The position numbers and the translations under genes were made by a program. From positions 3,100,001 to 3,164,000 of the forward strand of contig JAHBUD010000001.1 in NCBI GenBank assembly GCA_019638255.1: DNA of 64,000 nucleotides, in the 5' to 3' direction. Positions 34,456 to 43,138 of the stretch are shown here, piece by piece. Each line of letters opens with the position of its first letter. Within the stretch, counting starts at the first letter, position 1. Under the pieces are notes generated by a model that was given only the letters and a program-made list of their open reading frames with translations, did not search any database and was not told where the DNA came from. Source of the DNA: Cyclobacteriaceae bacterium (GTDB taxonomy: Bacteria; Bacteroidota; Bacteroidia; Cytophagales; Cyclobacteriaceae).

Positions 34456-37455
34456 TTAAAAGTTGATGTTGCCCAGCAGGAATTCGAACCGGGTAGCCGA
34501 AGGTTGGATACCATAGGTGTAGCGCACACCAATATCAAATTGTTGCAACAATCGCAAAATATTGATGTCGAATTTCAACTCCGCGCCAACGGTAATATAC
34601 GTTTGAGTGATGGGCTCACGGTTTGGAAAGGCTGAACTACCAAATCCGTAATCAATAAACGCATTTCCCCGAACACGTTGTACATTCAATAAAGGCCCAA
34701 CCGCCACATCGGGGTACCAGATGGGCAATGTGTAGTTACCCGACATGGAGTAGAAATCTTCAAGCCTCGCTACACTAACCCCACGAGGTAAAGGAATCTG
34801 ATTTCGGAAAACATAAGAGTTGTTATCGGTGAATGGTGCTGATGCCGATGTACGGCTTAACAATTCAAGGGCTGTCTTCTGATAACCCCAATAGCCCCAC
34901 AACGAATGATGCTTAAACAAGCCCGGGAAATAGAGCAGTCCATAACACGAAAACTGATTTCCAGTATAGTCACCTCCAAAGGGTGTTCCGTAAGTATTCA
35001 TAAAAAATGCCTGGCCCCATTTGCTGTTGATGTCGCGCCTGTTTCGTTTTAACAGCCTCGAAGCCGACATATAGAAGTGATTGTAGAATAGGTTTCCATT
35101 TCCAGGTACAGTTCTGATCCAGTAAACAGGAAGTTGCGGAGTAATGATACGCCCTGTGCCTGTGATGGTATTGGAGAAATCCTCGACCTGTGTAAAGCCT
35201 ACGTTATTACCAACCGTGAAACTCCCGAAGTATCGCGATGTTGTGGTGTTCAACGGAATGCGTATACCTGCCTGAAGGTTATTTTCTTTCCAATCGAACG
35301 CAAGATTATCGGTTTTAACAACAGTATCTCCCGCAACAATATCCCGGTAGGTAAGGCTTCCTTCATCTAATGTGCGCTTGCCAAAAGTAGTCTGAACATC
35401 GATGATTGGATACCAACCCTGATAACTTACCCCTACACGCCATAAGCCGGTTCGTTCGTTGATATCGTACAGGTACCCTGCCTTGAAAATAGTTGAACTT
35501 AATATGTCTTGCGATCCAATACCAATATCCGCTTCAGTAAGTCCGGTGTTGAAATAAGCCCCCCAACTATAGGGATTAATCAACCCAGAAAACTTTGAAT
35601 AGGATGATGCGGCATAGGGTTTTTGTGGAATGCTGTCGAATAAATTAGGCCTGCCTTCTTGTTCGGTAATCACCTGGAAAAAAGATTTTGGGGAAGGTTT
35701 AACGGTAAACGATCTCCAGGAATTAGGATCGAAAGGAATAACCACCACATCCATTCCATCACGGGTTTGCTCATTATAATAAATCCATTTCAGGTTATCG
35801 GAAATTACGGGATTGTACGCTCCGTACTTGCTGACAGTAACTTGCCGCTTTTCACCCATACTCAAATCAAGTGCGTAGATATTATCAATGCCGCTTACGG
35901 GTGAGTTATAAAAAAGGTAATTGCCAGCCATAACCGGATGGCCAATATTTTCTTGCGAATAAGGCAACAGTTCTTTCTCAGCTCCAGTAGCTTCATCAAA
36001 AACAGAAACGGTTCGTCCCTGTCGTGTGGTTTTTAACGAAACGATTTTCCTCCCCTCATCAAACCAGCGGGCCATGGAATAAAACGCCTGATCAGGGTTA
36101 GGAAATTTCTTCAGTACGCGGCCAGCCGTATCAAGCAAAACCACATAGGTATTGTGTTCGGTGTCGGTTTCAATCGTAACAATTTTTTGCTGATCGGGCG
36201 AAATGGCTGCACCGGCATACCGGGTTTTGTGTGTAATTACTTTCAGTTTTTTTTCTTTTACATCGTACAGCTTGATAACCGAGTAGGTTCGCATCCGCCA
36301 GCGTGGGTCAAAAGCATATTCATTCCACACCACCGAAGTACCCGATGCTGAAAGTATCCCGGAAAGGTTAACAACACCGGGTATAAAGGATTTTTTTTCT
36401 ACACCATCTTTCAATATCCTAAACTGGAGAATATCGCCTATGCCGCGTTTCATAACCAGAATACTACCGTCCTCCAACAACTGCGGGTTAAGGTAATCGG
36501 TATACCCCTTCCGCTCCTGATGTGGGATGGTTTCAAAGGATGTTATGGCTAATGCTTCCGCTTCTTTACGCCAATCCTCCGTCAGCTCATCGGCCATTTT
36601 CCGATACATATCCGTAACATGCATACCGGTTTCCTTCTTAATGGCATTTGAAAAAGTGAAGGGGATAAACGGGGCACTCCAGGCTCTTCCGGTAACCTTA
36701 TCCCAAATCATGGGGTCGTTGGTGTGCCTGCGCAGGTAACTAACCATGTGATAGCCCAATACATAGTGATCGGGAATATTATGCTTGTAGGATCGCAAAT
36801 ACTGCTTGTGATAATTGAATTGCCTTTCTTCCAAAAAGTTGGTTCGGAAAACCAATCCGAAATTCGGTATCCTTCCCCGTCCTCCAGGTGTGAATGCTGT
36901 TTCAGCAACAACTGCATCGCCTTCCCAAAACCACTGCGGCACGGCAACAAAAGACATAGCCGCCAGTGTTGCATGGCCGAAGGCATAGTACAAGAGCTTG
37001 TTAAAACCCCGGTTGGCTTTATCGAATTGAACAACGTGCCGGTATTCGTGCGATGCAAGCTGATCGAGCCACTCCGTAGTACCGGTAAAGTTATAGTCTT
37101 GCGGTGGCATCGTAAAAAACTCTGATCGCCTTGGCACCAGGCTCACAAAACCATTGGAGATGGCATTTTGATTTTGAAGGATAACAGAGATCTTCCGTGT
37201 ACTTACATCCAACGACCTGGACTCAGCATCGCGAATGTGCTCTAAGGTATTGGCCATTCGTTGAGCCTGGAACTCAAATCCGGTTGGATATAAAACACGG
37301 AAATTAGGTGTCTTGATTTTCTGCCATTTTATTTCAGGCGGATTGTTGTTCAATACTTCCTGGGAATAAGCTGGAACAGCTATGCACACCAGGATTGTAA
37401 AACCTAACCACCGTAGCGAATCACCAAAAAAAAGATAAAATCTTAGCACACGCAC
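34456..37455 (-). CDS. Outer-membrane protein joining a gluzincin-like peptidase, propeller and beta-barrel
   Basis: 999 residues. Signal peptide (about 12-31, ending PAYSQ). Residues 40-290 resemble peptidase-MA-like gluzincins: HEYRH at 136-140 fits HExxH, and WFWEGD at 175-180 supplies the expected downstream Glu (178). Residues 300-590 contain TolB/PD40-like propeller blades (GDILQFRILKDG, SPDQQKIVTIETD, VISDNLKWIYYNEQ). The last 380 residues are a series of amphipathic strands ending in FLLGNINF, a C-terminal aromatic as in outer-membrane barrels. The combination suggests an outer-membrane-anchored, extracellular or periplasmic metalloprotease with its own propeller. Substrate is unknown. 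Bacteroidota homologues are usually called hypothetical or TolB-like. Confidence 0.75.
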   Translation of the reverse strand: MRVLRFYLFFGDSLRWLGFTILVCIAVPAYSQEVLNNNPPEIKWQKIKTPNFRVLYPTGFEFQAQRMANTLEHIRDAESRSLDVSTRKISVILQNQNAISNGFVSLVPRRSEFFTMPPQDYNFTGTTEWLDQLASHEYRHVVQFDKANRGFNKLLYYAFGHATLAAMSFVAVPQWFWEGDAVVAETAFTPGGRGRIPNFGLVFRTNFLEERQFNYHKQYLRSYKHNIPDHYVLGYHMVSYLRRHTNDPMIWDKVTGRAWSAPFIPFTFSNAIKKETGMHVTDMYRKMADELTEDWRKEAEALAITSFETIPHQERKGYTDYLNPQLLEDGSILVMKRGIGDILQFRILKDGVEKKSFIPGVVNLSGILSASGTSVVWNEYAFDPRWRMRTYSVIKLYDVKEKKLKVITHKTRYAGAAISPDQQKIVTIETDTEHNTYVVLLDTAGRVLKKFPNPDQAFYSMARWFDEGRKIVSLKTTRQGRTVSVFDEATGAEKELLPYSQENIGHPVMAGNYLFYNSPVSGIDNIYALDLSMGEKRQVTVSKYGAYNPVISDNLKWIYYNEQTRDGMDVVVIPFDPNSWRSFTVKPSPKSFFQVITEQEGRPNLFDSIPQKPYAASSYSKFSGLINPYSWGAYFNTGLTEADIGIGSQDILSSTIFKAGYLYDINERTGLWRVGVSYQGWYPIIDVQTTFGKRTLDEGSLTYRDIVAGDTVVKTDNLAFDWKENNLQAGIRIPLNTTTSRYFGSFTVGNNVGFTQVEDFSNTITGTGRIITPQLPVYWIRTVPGNGNLFYNHFYMSASRLLKRNRRDINSKWGQAFFMNTYGTPFGGDYTGNQFSCYGLLYFPGLFKHHSLWGYWGYQKTALELLSRTSASAPFTDNNSYVFRNQIPLPRGVSVARLEDFYSMSGNYTLPIWYPDVAVGPLLNVQRVRGNAFIDYGFGSSAFPNREPITQTYITVGAELKFDINILRLLQQFDIGVRYTYGIQPSATRFEFLLGNINF

Positions 37456-37506
37456 TGAACTATTATAGTCTCCACATCCTGTCGAAAATATATAACTTTA
37501 CACGTT

Positions 37507-37629
37507 ATGTTTCGAAAATTAAGGGATTTATACAAAGAATATAAACCCTACGTGCGGGTTGATTTGATTATGTACGGAGTAATGATCGCGCTGATCATCC
37601 TATATTTCATATTTAGTTCACTGCTGTAG
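37507..37629 (+). CDS. 40-residue single-span membrane microprotein
   Basis: MFRKLRDLYKEYKPYV... begins with a basic, amphipathic stretch (1-17) and ends with one span (about 20-37), MYGVMIALIILYFIF. The gene sits in the 50-bp divergent space after the zincin-propeller-barrel gene start and overlaps the bestrophin gene by 17 bp at its convergent 3' end. The upstream bases TATAACTTTA are one mismatch from a -7 box. The charge pattern and clean stop support a real product; function is unknown. Confidence 0.5.
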   Translation: MFRKLRDLYKEYKPYVRVDLIMYGVMIALIILYFIFSSLL

Positions 37630-38515
37630 TCGGTTGTGGCACCAGAATCTCCTTAACGTTATCCTTGATCTTTTTTGATAGCTCTTCCGTTGGCAAATCA
37701 TTCACATCGCGTCCAAAAGGGTCTTCAATTTCCTCAGCTATTAGTTCTACGCTAAGCAATACAAAAGATATAAGCAGAACCGTTGGAATGGTTACGTACT
37801 TAAACGTTGTGACAAACCCAAAGGGCAACGTCAATATGTAGATAAAAACAAACTTTTTGATATACATGCTGTACGAATACGGAATGGGTGTATACTTAAT
37901 TCGCTCGCAAGCTCCCATGATATCAATGAAATCTTTAAGCTCTTTATCTAAAACAAAAAACTGATCACCAGTAAGTTTATTTTCCTTGTATAAAGTATTA
38001 ACACGGGTGTACAGCATTCCAGCAAGTGCGTTAGGCTTGTGGCTGACGCTTTTAATGGTATCAATAAATTTGTCGTCTGTACTCTCCAACTCCGTTAGCT
38101 GAACACCTTTACGCAAATGCTCCTTGGTAGCATACACAAAATTGGTAATCGTTTTACGAAACCACTCTCGGTTTTCGATGTCACTTCCGTCAAGAAAAGC
38201 ATTCAGTTTCAATGCAAAATTGCGCGTACTGTTGACCAAATTCCCCCACATTTTTCTTCCCTCCCACCACCGGTCGTAAGCACTATTAATCCGGAAAACA
38301 AGGAATAAACCGAGCACTATCCCTAACAAGGAGTGCAAGGCTGTCGTGCTGGTAAACTCATCCTTTTCAGGATGAACTATTTCCAGAACAAAGTAGCAAA
38401 CAGCACTGGTAAAAAGAACCATGAAAATCAAAGCCGGCATCAGTGTGCGCATCACAAATTGGCTGTACGGGTGAAAGATTAAAACGAACCACGACTTCGG
38501 GTTATACTGGATCAT
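37613..38515 (-). CDS. Bestrophin-family anion channel (YneE-like)
   Basis: 300 residues with two hydrophobic pairs (about 18-45 and 220-250). Family signatures are clear: FRINSAYDRWWEGRKMWGNLVNSTRN near residue 75-95, and EEIEDPFGRDVNDLP at the end of the membrane domain (about 263-277), the bestrophin ENPFGxDxxDL motif. Bacterial bestrophins form pentameric channels in the inner membrane and have been reported to conduct cations or anions depending on the member. No neighbouring gene suggests a specific role. It is the stronger of the two bestrophin-type proteins in this window. Confidence 0.88.
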   Translation of the reverse strand: MIQYNPKSWFVLIFHPYSQFVMRTLMPALIFMVLFTSAVCYFVLEIVHPEKDEFTSTTALHSLLGIVLGLFLVFRINSAYDRWWEGRKMWGNLVNSTRNFALKLNAFLDGSDIENREWFRKTITNFVYATKEHLRKGVQLTELESTDDKFIDTIKSVSHKPNALAGMLYTRVNTLYKENKLTGDQFFVLDKELKDFIDIMGACERIKYTPIPYSYSMYIKKFVFIYILTLPFGFVTTFKYVTIPTVLLISFVLLSVELIAEEIEDPFGRDVNDLPTEELSKKIKDNVKEILVPQPTTAVN

Positions 38516-38639
38516 AGGTTAGGTAAATACCTCCAAATAAAGCCGAATGGAGAATCAAAAACAATGTGCAACCCTGCCGGATTTTTTGCGTTTATGATTC
38601 ATAATAGTATATTTATAATATCATTTTAATATTAACCGT

Positions 38640-39491
38640 ATGGGCACAGAAAAAGAATACACACCCCTTTCGGGCTACATTATGCTCGTTTTTGAATTTC
38701 TCATCATGGCGTTGGCAATTTGGGGCCTGATAACGCTACGCAACCCCATGTTCATCATTCCCCTCGCCTTAGGACTCCTTCTGGTACCTGGCTTCTTCTT
38801 TATTAATCCCAATGCCTCCATGGTTTTGGTGTTGTTTGGAGATTATAAAGGCACCGTAAAGAAAAACGGGTTCTATTGGGTAAATCCTTTCTTTAGTAAA
38901 AAATCCATCTCCTTGCGCGCGCGAAATTTCGATAGCGAAAAGATTAAGGTTAATGATAAGGTGGGTAACCCAATTCAAATTGGGGTGATTCTGGTATGGC
39001 AGGTGCGCGATACTTTTAAAGCGGCTTTTGAGGTAGATAACTACGAAGATTTTGTAAAAATTCAGAGCGATGCTGCCGTACGGAAGCTAGCCGGTATGTA
39101 CTCATACGATAACTTTGATGACGACCATGAAGTAACCCTTCGCTCAGGGCATGATGAAGTAAACCACATGCTTGAAGAAAATCTGAGAAACAGGTTGGAG
39201 ATGGCCGGCATACACGTTATTGAAGCGCGAATCGGTTACCTGGCATATGCTCCGGAAATTGCCAGCGCCATGCTAAGAAGACAACAAGCTGCTGCGGTAG
39301 TTTCAGCTCGCTACAAAATAGTAGAAGGTGCTGTGAGTATGGTGCAAATGGCTTTGGACCATCTCTCCAAGCAAGAAATCATAGAACTGGATGAAGAGCG
39401 TAAAGCCGCTATGGTGAGCAACCTGATGGTTGTGCTTTGCGCAGATAAAGATGTTACTCCGGTGGTAAATACTGGTACCTTGCATCAATAG
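38640..39491 (+). CDS. SPFH/Band 7 domain membrane protein
   Basis: 283 residues. Two hydrophobic segments lie at about 10-33 and 36-54, followed by an SPFH domain (about 60-230) with [39 protein letters not shown] and a long alpha-helical stretch with [17 protein letters not shown] proteins oligomerise at membranes and organise lipid microdomains or regulate proteases. It is 10 bp upstream of a small ribbon-helix-helix gene, a pairing that is common for this SPFH subtype, so the two probably function together. Confidence 0.88.
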   Translation: MGTEKEYTPLSGYIMLVFEFLIMALAIWGLITLRNPMFIIPLALGLLLVPGFFFINPNASMVLVLFGDYKGTVKKNGFYWVNPFFSKKSISLRARNFDSEKIKVNDKVGNPIQIGVILVWQVRDTFKAAFEVDNYEDFVKIQSDAAVRKLAGMYSYDNFDDDHEVTLRSGHDEVNHMLEENLRNRLEMAGIHVIEARIGYLAYAPEIASAMLRRQQAAAVVSARYKIVEGAVSMVQMALDHLSKQEIIELDEERKAAMVSNLMVVLCADKDVTPVVNTGTLHQ

Positions 39492-39501
39492 TTTAGAGCG
39501 A

Positions 39502-39657
39502 ATGGGCCAGAAAAAACCATTTGTTTTGCGACTTGATCCTGAAATACTAAAAGCTGTGGAAAAATGGGCAGCAGATGAGTTTCGGAGCACCAATGGTCAG
39601 TTGGAGTGGATCATCACACGTGCCCTCAGAGAAGTAAACCGTATAAAGCAAAAGTAG
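39502..39657 (+). CDS. Small ribbon-helix-helix (Arc-like) protein
   Basis: 51 residues, MGQKKPFVLRLDPEILKAVE..., a short beta strand (PFVLRLD) followed by two helices (PEILKAVEKWAADEF and TNGQLEWIITRALREVNRI). This is the Arc/MetJ ribbon-helix-helix layout, in which the strand pairs with that of a second monomer to insert into the DNA major groove. The gene lies 10 bp after the SPFH gene and is probably its translational partner. It could be a DNA-binding regulator or, as such tiny proteins are sometimes, an adaptor; no operator is identified. Confidence 0.75.
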   Translation: MGQKKPFVLRLDPEILKAVEKWAADEFRSTNGQLEWIITRALREVNRIKQK

Positions 39658-39676
39658 TTTACAACTCAAATGCAGG

Positions 39677-39707
39677 TTGCATACTGAAGTCATACCACAT
39701 AATTTTG
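39677..39707 (+). promoter_or_regulatory. Bacteroidota promoter of the gene at 39735
   Basis: TTG (39677-39679), 20 bp, then TAATTTTG (39700-39707). The start codon is 27 bp downstream. Confidence 0.65.
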
Positions 39708-39734
39708 ATCTCAAATTTTCTGGGTGAATGAATT

Positions 39735-40523
39735 ATGAAAGCAGCATTATTGCCACTTAGTTTGATCTTGATCGGCATCACTTTATTATCGAATGCCAAT
39801 GCACAAACCGATTATATTATATTATCAAAGGGAGATACCCTTAAAGGGAAAGTATCGTATCTCGGTTCTAACCTAAATCAACGAGTACAGCTTACTGGTG
39901 AGGGCAAAAAAAAGCAGGTTTATGAAATGCTTCAGGTTAAAGCCTTTCAATACAACAATGAAATCTATCATCTGATCAGGACCACCAACAGGTATACCTA
40001 CATGAAACTTACAGAACCGGGATATTTGAGCCTTTATGCCTTTCAGCCCGAAAACAAGCAGAATTGGGATGGACGATACCTTTTCAAACGTGACGGTAAG
40101 GGAATTGAAGTTCCCAACATCGGCTTCAAAAAGAGAATGACTGACTTTCTTGCTGACGATGAGGAGTTGATTGCCGCCATCGAAAACGGCACACTTGGTC
40201 GTAATGATTTATCAGAGATTATTGTTAGGTACAATACATTCATCAATAACAAAACACAGGGCATTAGTGAAACGTACCAGAAACAACAGGAAGCCACAGA
40301 CAAAGTTGGTATCTGGAATACCTTGGAAGATGCCGTGAACAATTCAGCTGATTTAAAGGACAAAGAATACGTTATGGAGATGATTGCTGATGCAAAAGCT
40401 AAGGTTGCCAAAGGTGATAAACTACCACGTTTTATCGTTGACGGACTTACCAAAGCGTTAACCCCCCACCCGGAATTACTATCCCTGTTGAACGAAGCTT
40501 TAGCAGAGAAAAATAGTGAATAA
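39735..40523 (+). CDS. Secreted protein of unknown function
   Basis: 262 residues with a signal peptide ending NANAQ (about 23). The N-terminal part, DYIILSKGDTLKGKVSYLG, is a motif that opens many Bacteroidota periplasmic or outer-membrane proteins of unknown role. The remainder is helical, with repeated Lys/Glu. No catalytic or binding motif is recognised. It has its own promoter and no operon neighbour, with the Rieske gene starting 92 bp downstream. Confidence 0.6.
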   Translation: MKAALLPLSLILIGITLLSNANAQTDYIILSKGDTLKGKVSYLGSNLNQRVQLTGEGKKKQVYEMLQVKAFQYNNEIYHLIRTTNRYTYMKLTEPGYLSLYAFQPENKQNWDGRYLFKRDGKGIEVPNIGFKKRMTDFLADDEELIAAIENGTLGRNDLSEIIVRYNTFINNKTQGISETYQKQQEATDKVGIWNTLEDAVNNSADLKDKEYVMEMIADAKAKVAKGDKLPRFIVDGLTKALTPHPELLSLLNEALAEKNSE

Positions 40524-40615
40524 TATCTCATACCATTATTACTATCTCTCGCACATTCAATTAACTCCACAATCGCAGTAAGATTGATTCTGGTGCATTT
40601 TCCTTAACTTGAATC

Positions 40616-41698
40616 ATGAAATTACCCGAGGTTAATCCTTCCATTGCGGTTGCCAAAACCTTAGCCACTGAGTTCTATACCAGCGCACAATATTTCGAAC
40701 TAAGTAAGGAAAAGATTTTCTCTAAAGCATGGCATTACATTGGTGATGGAGGGCAAGTTACACAGGCCGGACAACTCAAGCCCATTATTGTTTTGGAATC
40801 GTACCTGGATGAACCGTTGCTACTTGTCCGTGATCAGGAAAACCTTAATTGCTTATCGAACGTTTGTACTCACCGGGGTGCACAACTTATAAAAGAACCC
40901 TGCCGTGCGGCAGACATCCGTTGTCCATACCATGGCAGACGATTCTATTTAGATGGAAAATTTATGTCCATGCCTGAGTTCAAAGAAGTAGAAAACTTTC
41001 CCGCTGAAAGCGACAACCTGACAAGTCTTCCTATTGCTGAGATCGGACCAATATTGTTTACTTCATTAACGAATGCCATACCGGCCAACCTTTTCTTTCA
41101 GGATATGCTTAAAAGAATTAATTGGCTGCCATTTGAAAAATTCCACTATCATCCCGGGCACTCCCGAGAATACATTGTAAAAGCCCACTGGGCTTTGTAT
41201 TGTGAAAATTACCTGGAAGGATTTCATATCCCATTTGTACATCCATCGCTTAATAAGGTTATTGACTATGGAAGTTACTCTACTGAACTATACCGCTATT
41301 CAAACCTGCAATTAGGAATTGCCAAAGAAGGGCACCTTACCTTTGATCTACCACCAGATTCACCCGATCACGGCAAAAAAGTAGGTGGTTACTATTTCTG
41401 GGTTTTTCCCAATATGATGTTCAATTTCTATCCGTGGGGTTTATCGCTTAACATCGTTGAGCCGCTGGCCATCGACAAAACAAAAGTTTCGTTCCATACC
41501 TTTATCTGGGACGAAACCAAATTTAACCAAGGCGCAGGATCAGACTTAAACCGGGTTGAGCTGGAAGATGAGGCTGTGGTTGAAAGTGTTCAGAAAGGGA
41601 TCCGTTCGCGCTTCTACAACCACGGCCGATATTCAGTAAAGCAGGAAAAAGGAACACATCACTTCCATAGGCTTATTACTGAATTTATGGAAACCTGA
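40616..41698 (+). CDS. Rieske-type ring-hydroxylating oxygenase alpha subunit
   Basis: 360 residues. The Rieske [2Fe-2S] cluster is bound by Cys84/His86 (CTHRG) and Cys103/His106 (CPYHG). The mononuclear iron site has ENYLEGFHIPFVH (197-209), giving His204 and His209. This is the complete set for an oxygenase alpha subunit of the choline monooxygenase/aromatic dioxygenase group. No ferredoxin reductase or beta subunit is encoded nearby, so the electron partner is elsewhere and the substrate unknown. Followed on the same strand after 35 bp by an NmrA-like gene. Confidence 0.9.
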   Translation: MKLPEVNPSIAVAKTLATEFYTSAQYFELSKEKIFSKAWHYIGDGGQVTQAGQLKPIIVLESYLDEPLLLVRDQENLNCLSNVCTHRGAQLIKEPCRAADIRCPYHGRRFYLDGKFMSMPEFKEVENFPAESDNLTSLPIAEIGPILFTSLTNAIPANLFFQDMLKRINWLPFEKFHYHPGHSREYIVKAHWALYCENYLEGFHIPFVHPSLNKVIDYGSYSTELYRYSNLQLGIAKEGHLTFDLPPDSPDHGKKVGGYYFWVFPNMMFNFYPWGLSLNIVEPLAIDKTKVSFHTFIWDETKFNQGAGSDLNRVELEDEAVVESVQKGIRSRFYNHGRYSVKQEKGTHHFHRLITEFMET

Positions 41699-41733
41699 TA
41701 ACATGCACTAACTAGGTCAAACTCATTTCATTC

Positions 41734-42603
41734 ATGATTAAAACAATTTCTGTTATAGGGGCGACAGGTTTATTAGGCAAGCCTGTAACCTTAGCCTTGG
41801 TCAATGCAGGCTTTAGCGTAAAAGCATTAGTGAGAAACATTGAACGCGCAAAAGCGCAACTCCCAACTGAAATTCATTTCATTGAAGGCGACATTAAAAA
41901 TCCTGCCGATCTGGAAAAAGTATTCACCGGCAGCGATGCTGTTTATCTTAACCTTTCAATTAAAGACACTGAAAAACCTACCGATTGGCATACCGAAACT
42001 GATGGCGTAAGATTAATTATTGAGGCGGCACGAAAAACCAATGTTAAAAAGTTGGCAATGATTTCCTCCCTGGTACATTTTTATCAAGGCATGAATGGGT
42101 TTTCGTGGTGGACGTTTGACATAAAGCAACAATCCGTGAAGCTTATTAAAGAATCAGGTATTTCATATTCAATATTTTATCCGTCCAGCTTTATGGAAAA
42201 TTTTTATTCAAACTACAAGAAGGGAAAATATCTAGTACTGGCCGGAAAATCTGAACATAAGCAATACTTTATAGCCGGTGCAGATTATGGAAGGCAGGTA
42301 GCGCGTTCATTTCAACATTATCCGTATGAAAATAAAGAATTTGCGATACAAGGCTTGGAGGGCTTTACTACCGATGAAGCCTGCGAACTATTCAGGAAGC
42401 ATTATAAGAAAGAGAAGCTCACTATTGTACGCGCACCGGTTGGTGTTTTGAAATTCTTTGGCAAGTTCGCTCAAGGCCTTAACTATGGCTCAAATATTAT
42501 TGAGGCGCTCAATAAATACCCGGAAAAATTTCAATCGGAACAAACATGGGAAGCATTGGGCAAACCCGAAATAACCTTAAAGGAATTTGCTGCAAGTCAA
42601 TGA
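41734..42603 (+). CDS. NmrA-like NAD(P)-binding protein
   Basis: 289 residues with the atypical-SDR nucleotide motif GATGLLGKP near the N-terminus and ALVRN after the second strand, as in NmrA/HSCARG-type proteins. The catalytic Tyr-x-x-x-Lys is not preserved, so it may sense or use NADPH rather than act as a classical dehydrogenase. The stop overlaps the start of a lipoprotein gene by 4 bp (ATGA), implying coupling. The gene lies after the Rieske oxygenase. No substrate is assigned. Confidence 0.85.
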   Translation: MIKTISVIGATGLLGKPVTLALVNAGFSVKALVRNIERAKAQLPTEIHFIEGDIKNPADLEKVFTGSDAVYLNLSIKDTEKPTDWHTETDGVRLIIEAARKTNVKKLAMISSLVHFYQGMNGFSWWTFDIKQQSVKLIKESGISYSIFYPSSFMENFYSNYKKGKYLVLAGKSEHKQYFIAGADYGRQVARSFQHYPYENKEFAIQGLEGFTTDEACELFRKHYKKEKLTIVRAPVGVLKFFGKFAQGLNYGSNIIEALNKYPEKFQSEQTWEALGKPEITLKEFAASQ

Positions 42604-43073
42604 AATCCATCGTTACATTACTTCTGCTTCTTTTCATTGTCGGCTGTTCAAGTAAGTCTGTTAATGAGGATCATTCAGCCAGTGACGATGCCTATGATTC
42701 AGTCATGACAGGTGAAGTGCGTTACTATGAAAATATAGATTCCTGGGATTATAGCGATTTGTATGGTGTGTACCTCCACGAGGGAACCATAAAAGGGTTT
42801 AGTGCCTATCTCGAAATTTTGCCGGAGGGAAATGATCTTTCATTCTCGTTAACCTTAAAACAAAATTCGTGCACAGGACAAGCCGAAGGAAGCATTGGCA
42901 TGGCGATTCATGGCGAAACCGAATACGGAGGGTTTTACAATAATGCTGAATGTCGCATAGAGTTTATATTCAATCTGGTTGAGAATGCTATTCGAATACA
43001 GGAAGTTGGCGCTTGCCGATTACATGAAACCGGGTGCAGTTTTAATGGAGTGTACCACAAAAGAAAGGTTTAA
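42600..43073 (+). CDS. Putative lipoprotein, function unknown
   Basis: 157 residues from the ATG that overlaps the stop of the NmrA-like gene. That start gives a lipobox LLLLFIVGC with the modified Cys at about residue 16 (SSKSVN after it). A longer frame extends 54 bp upstream inside the NmrA-like gene and is not used. The mature region is acidic, has a few Cys residues (about 90, 120 and 145) and no recognised domain. The gene is likely anchored in the outer or inner membrane; its role is unknown. Confidence 0.6.
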   Translation: MKSIVTLLLLLFIVGCSSKSVNEDHSASDDAYDSVMTGEVRYYENIDSWDYSDLYGVYLHEGTIKGFSAYLEILPEGNDLSFSLTLKQNSCTGQAEGSIGMAIHGETEYGGFYNNAECRIEFIFNLVENAIRIQEVGACRLHETGCSFNGVYHKRKV

Positions 43074-43138
43074 CAACCGATCAGAATTCCTAACTTCATT
43101 TTACTGCCACACCGAGGAACTTAGAACTCGTTTCATAA

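Noticed and set aside
42546..42599. Upstream start for the lipoprotein after the NmrA-like gene
   Set aside because: It lies within the NmrA-like gene and would displace the lipobox from the N-terminus.
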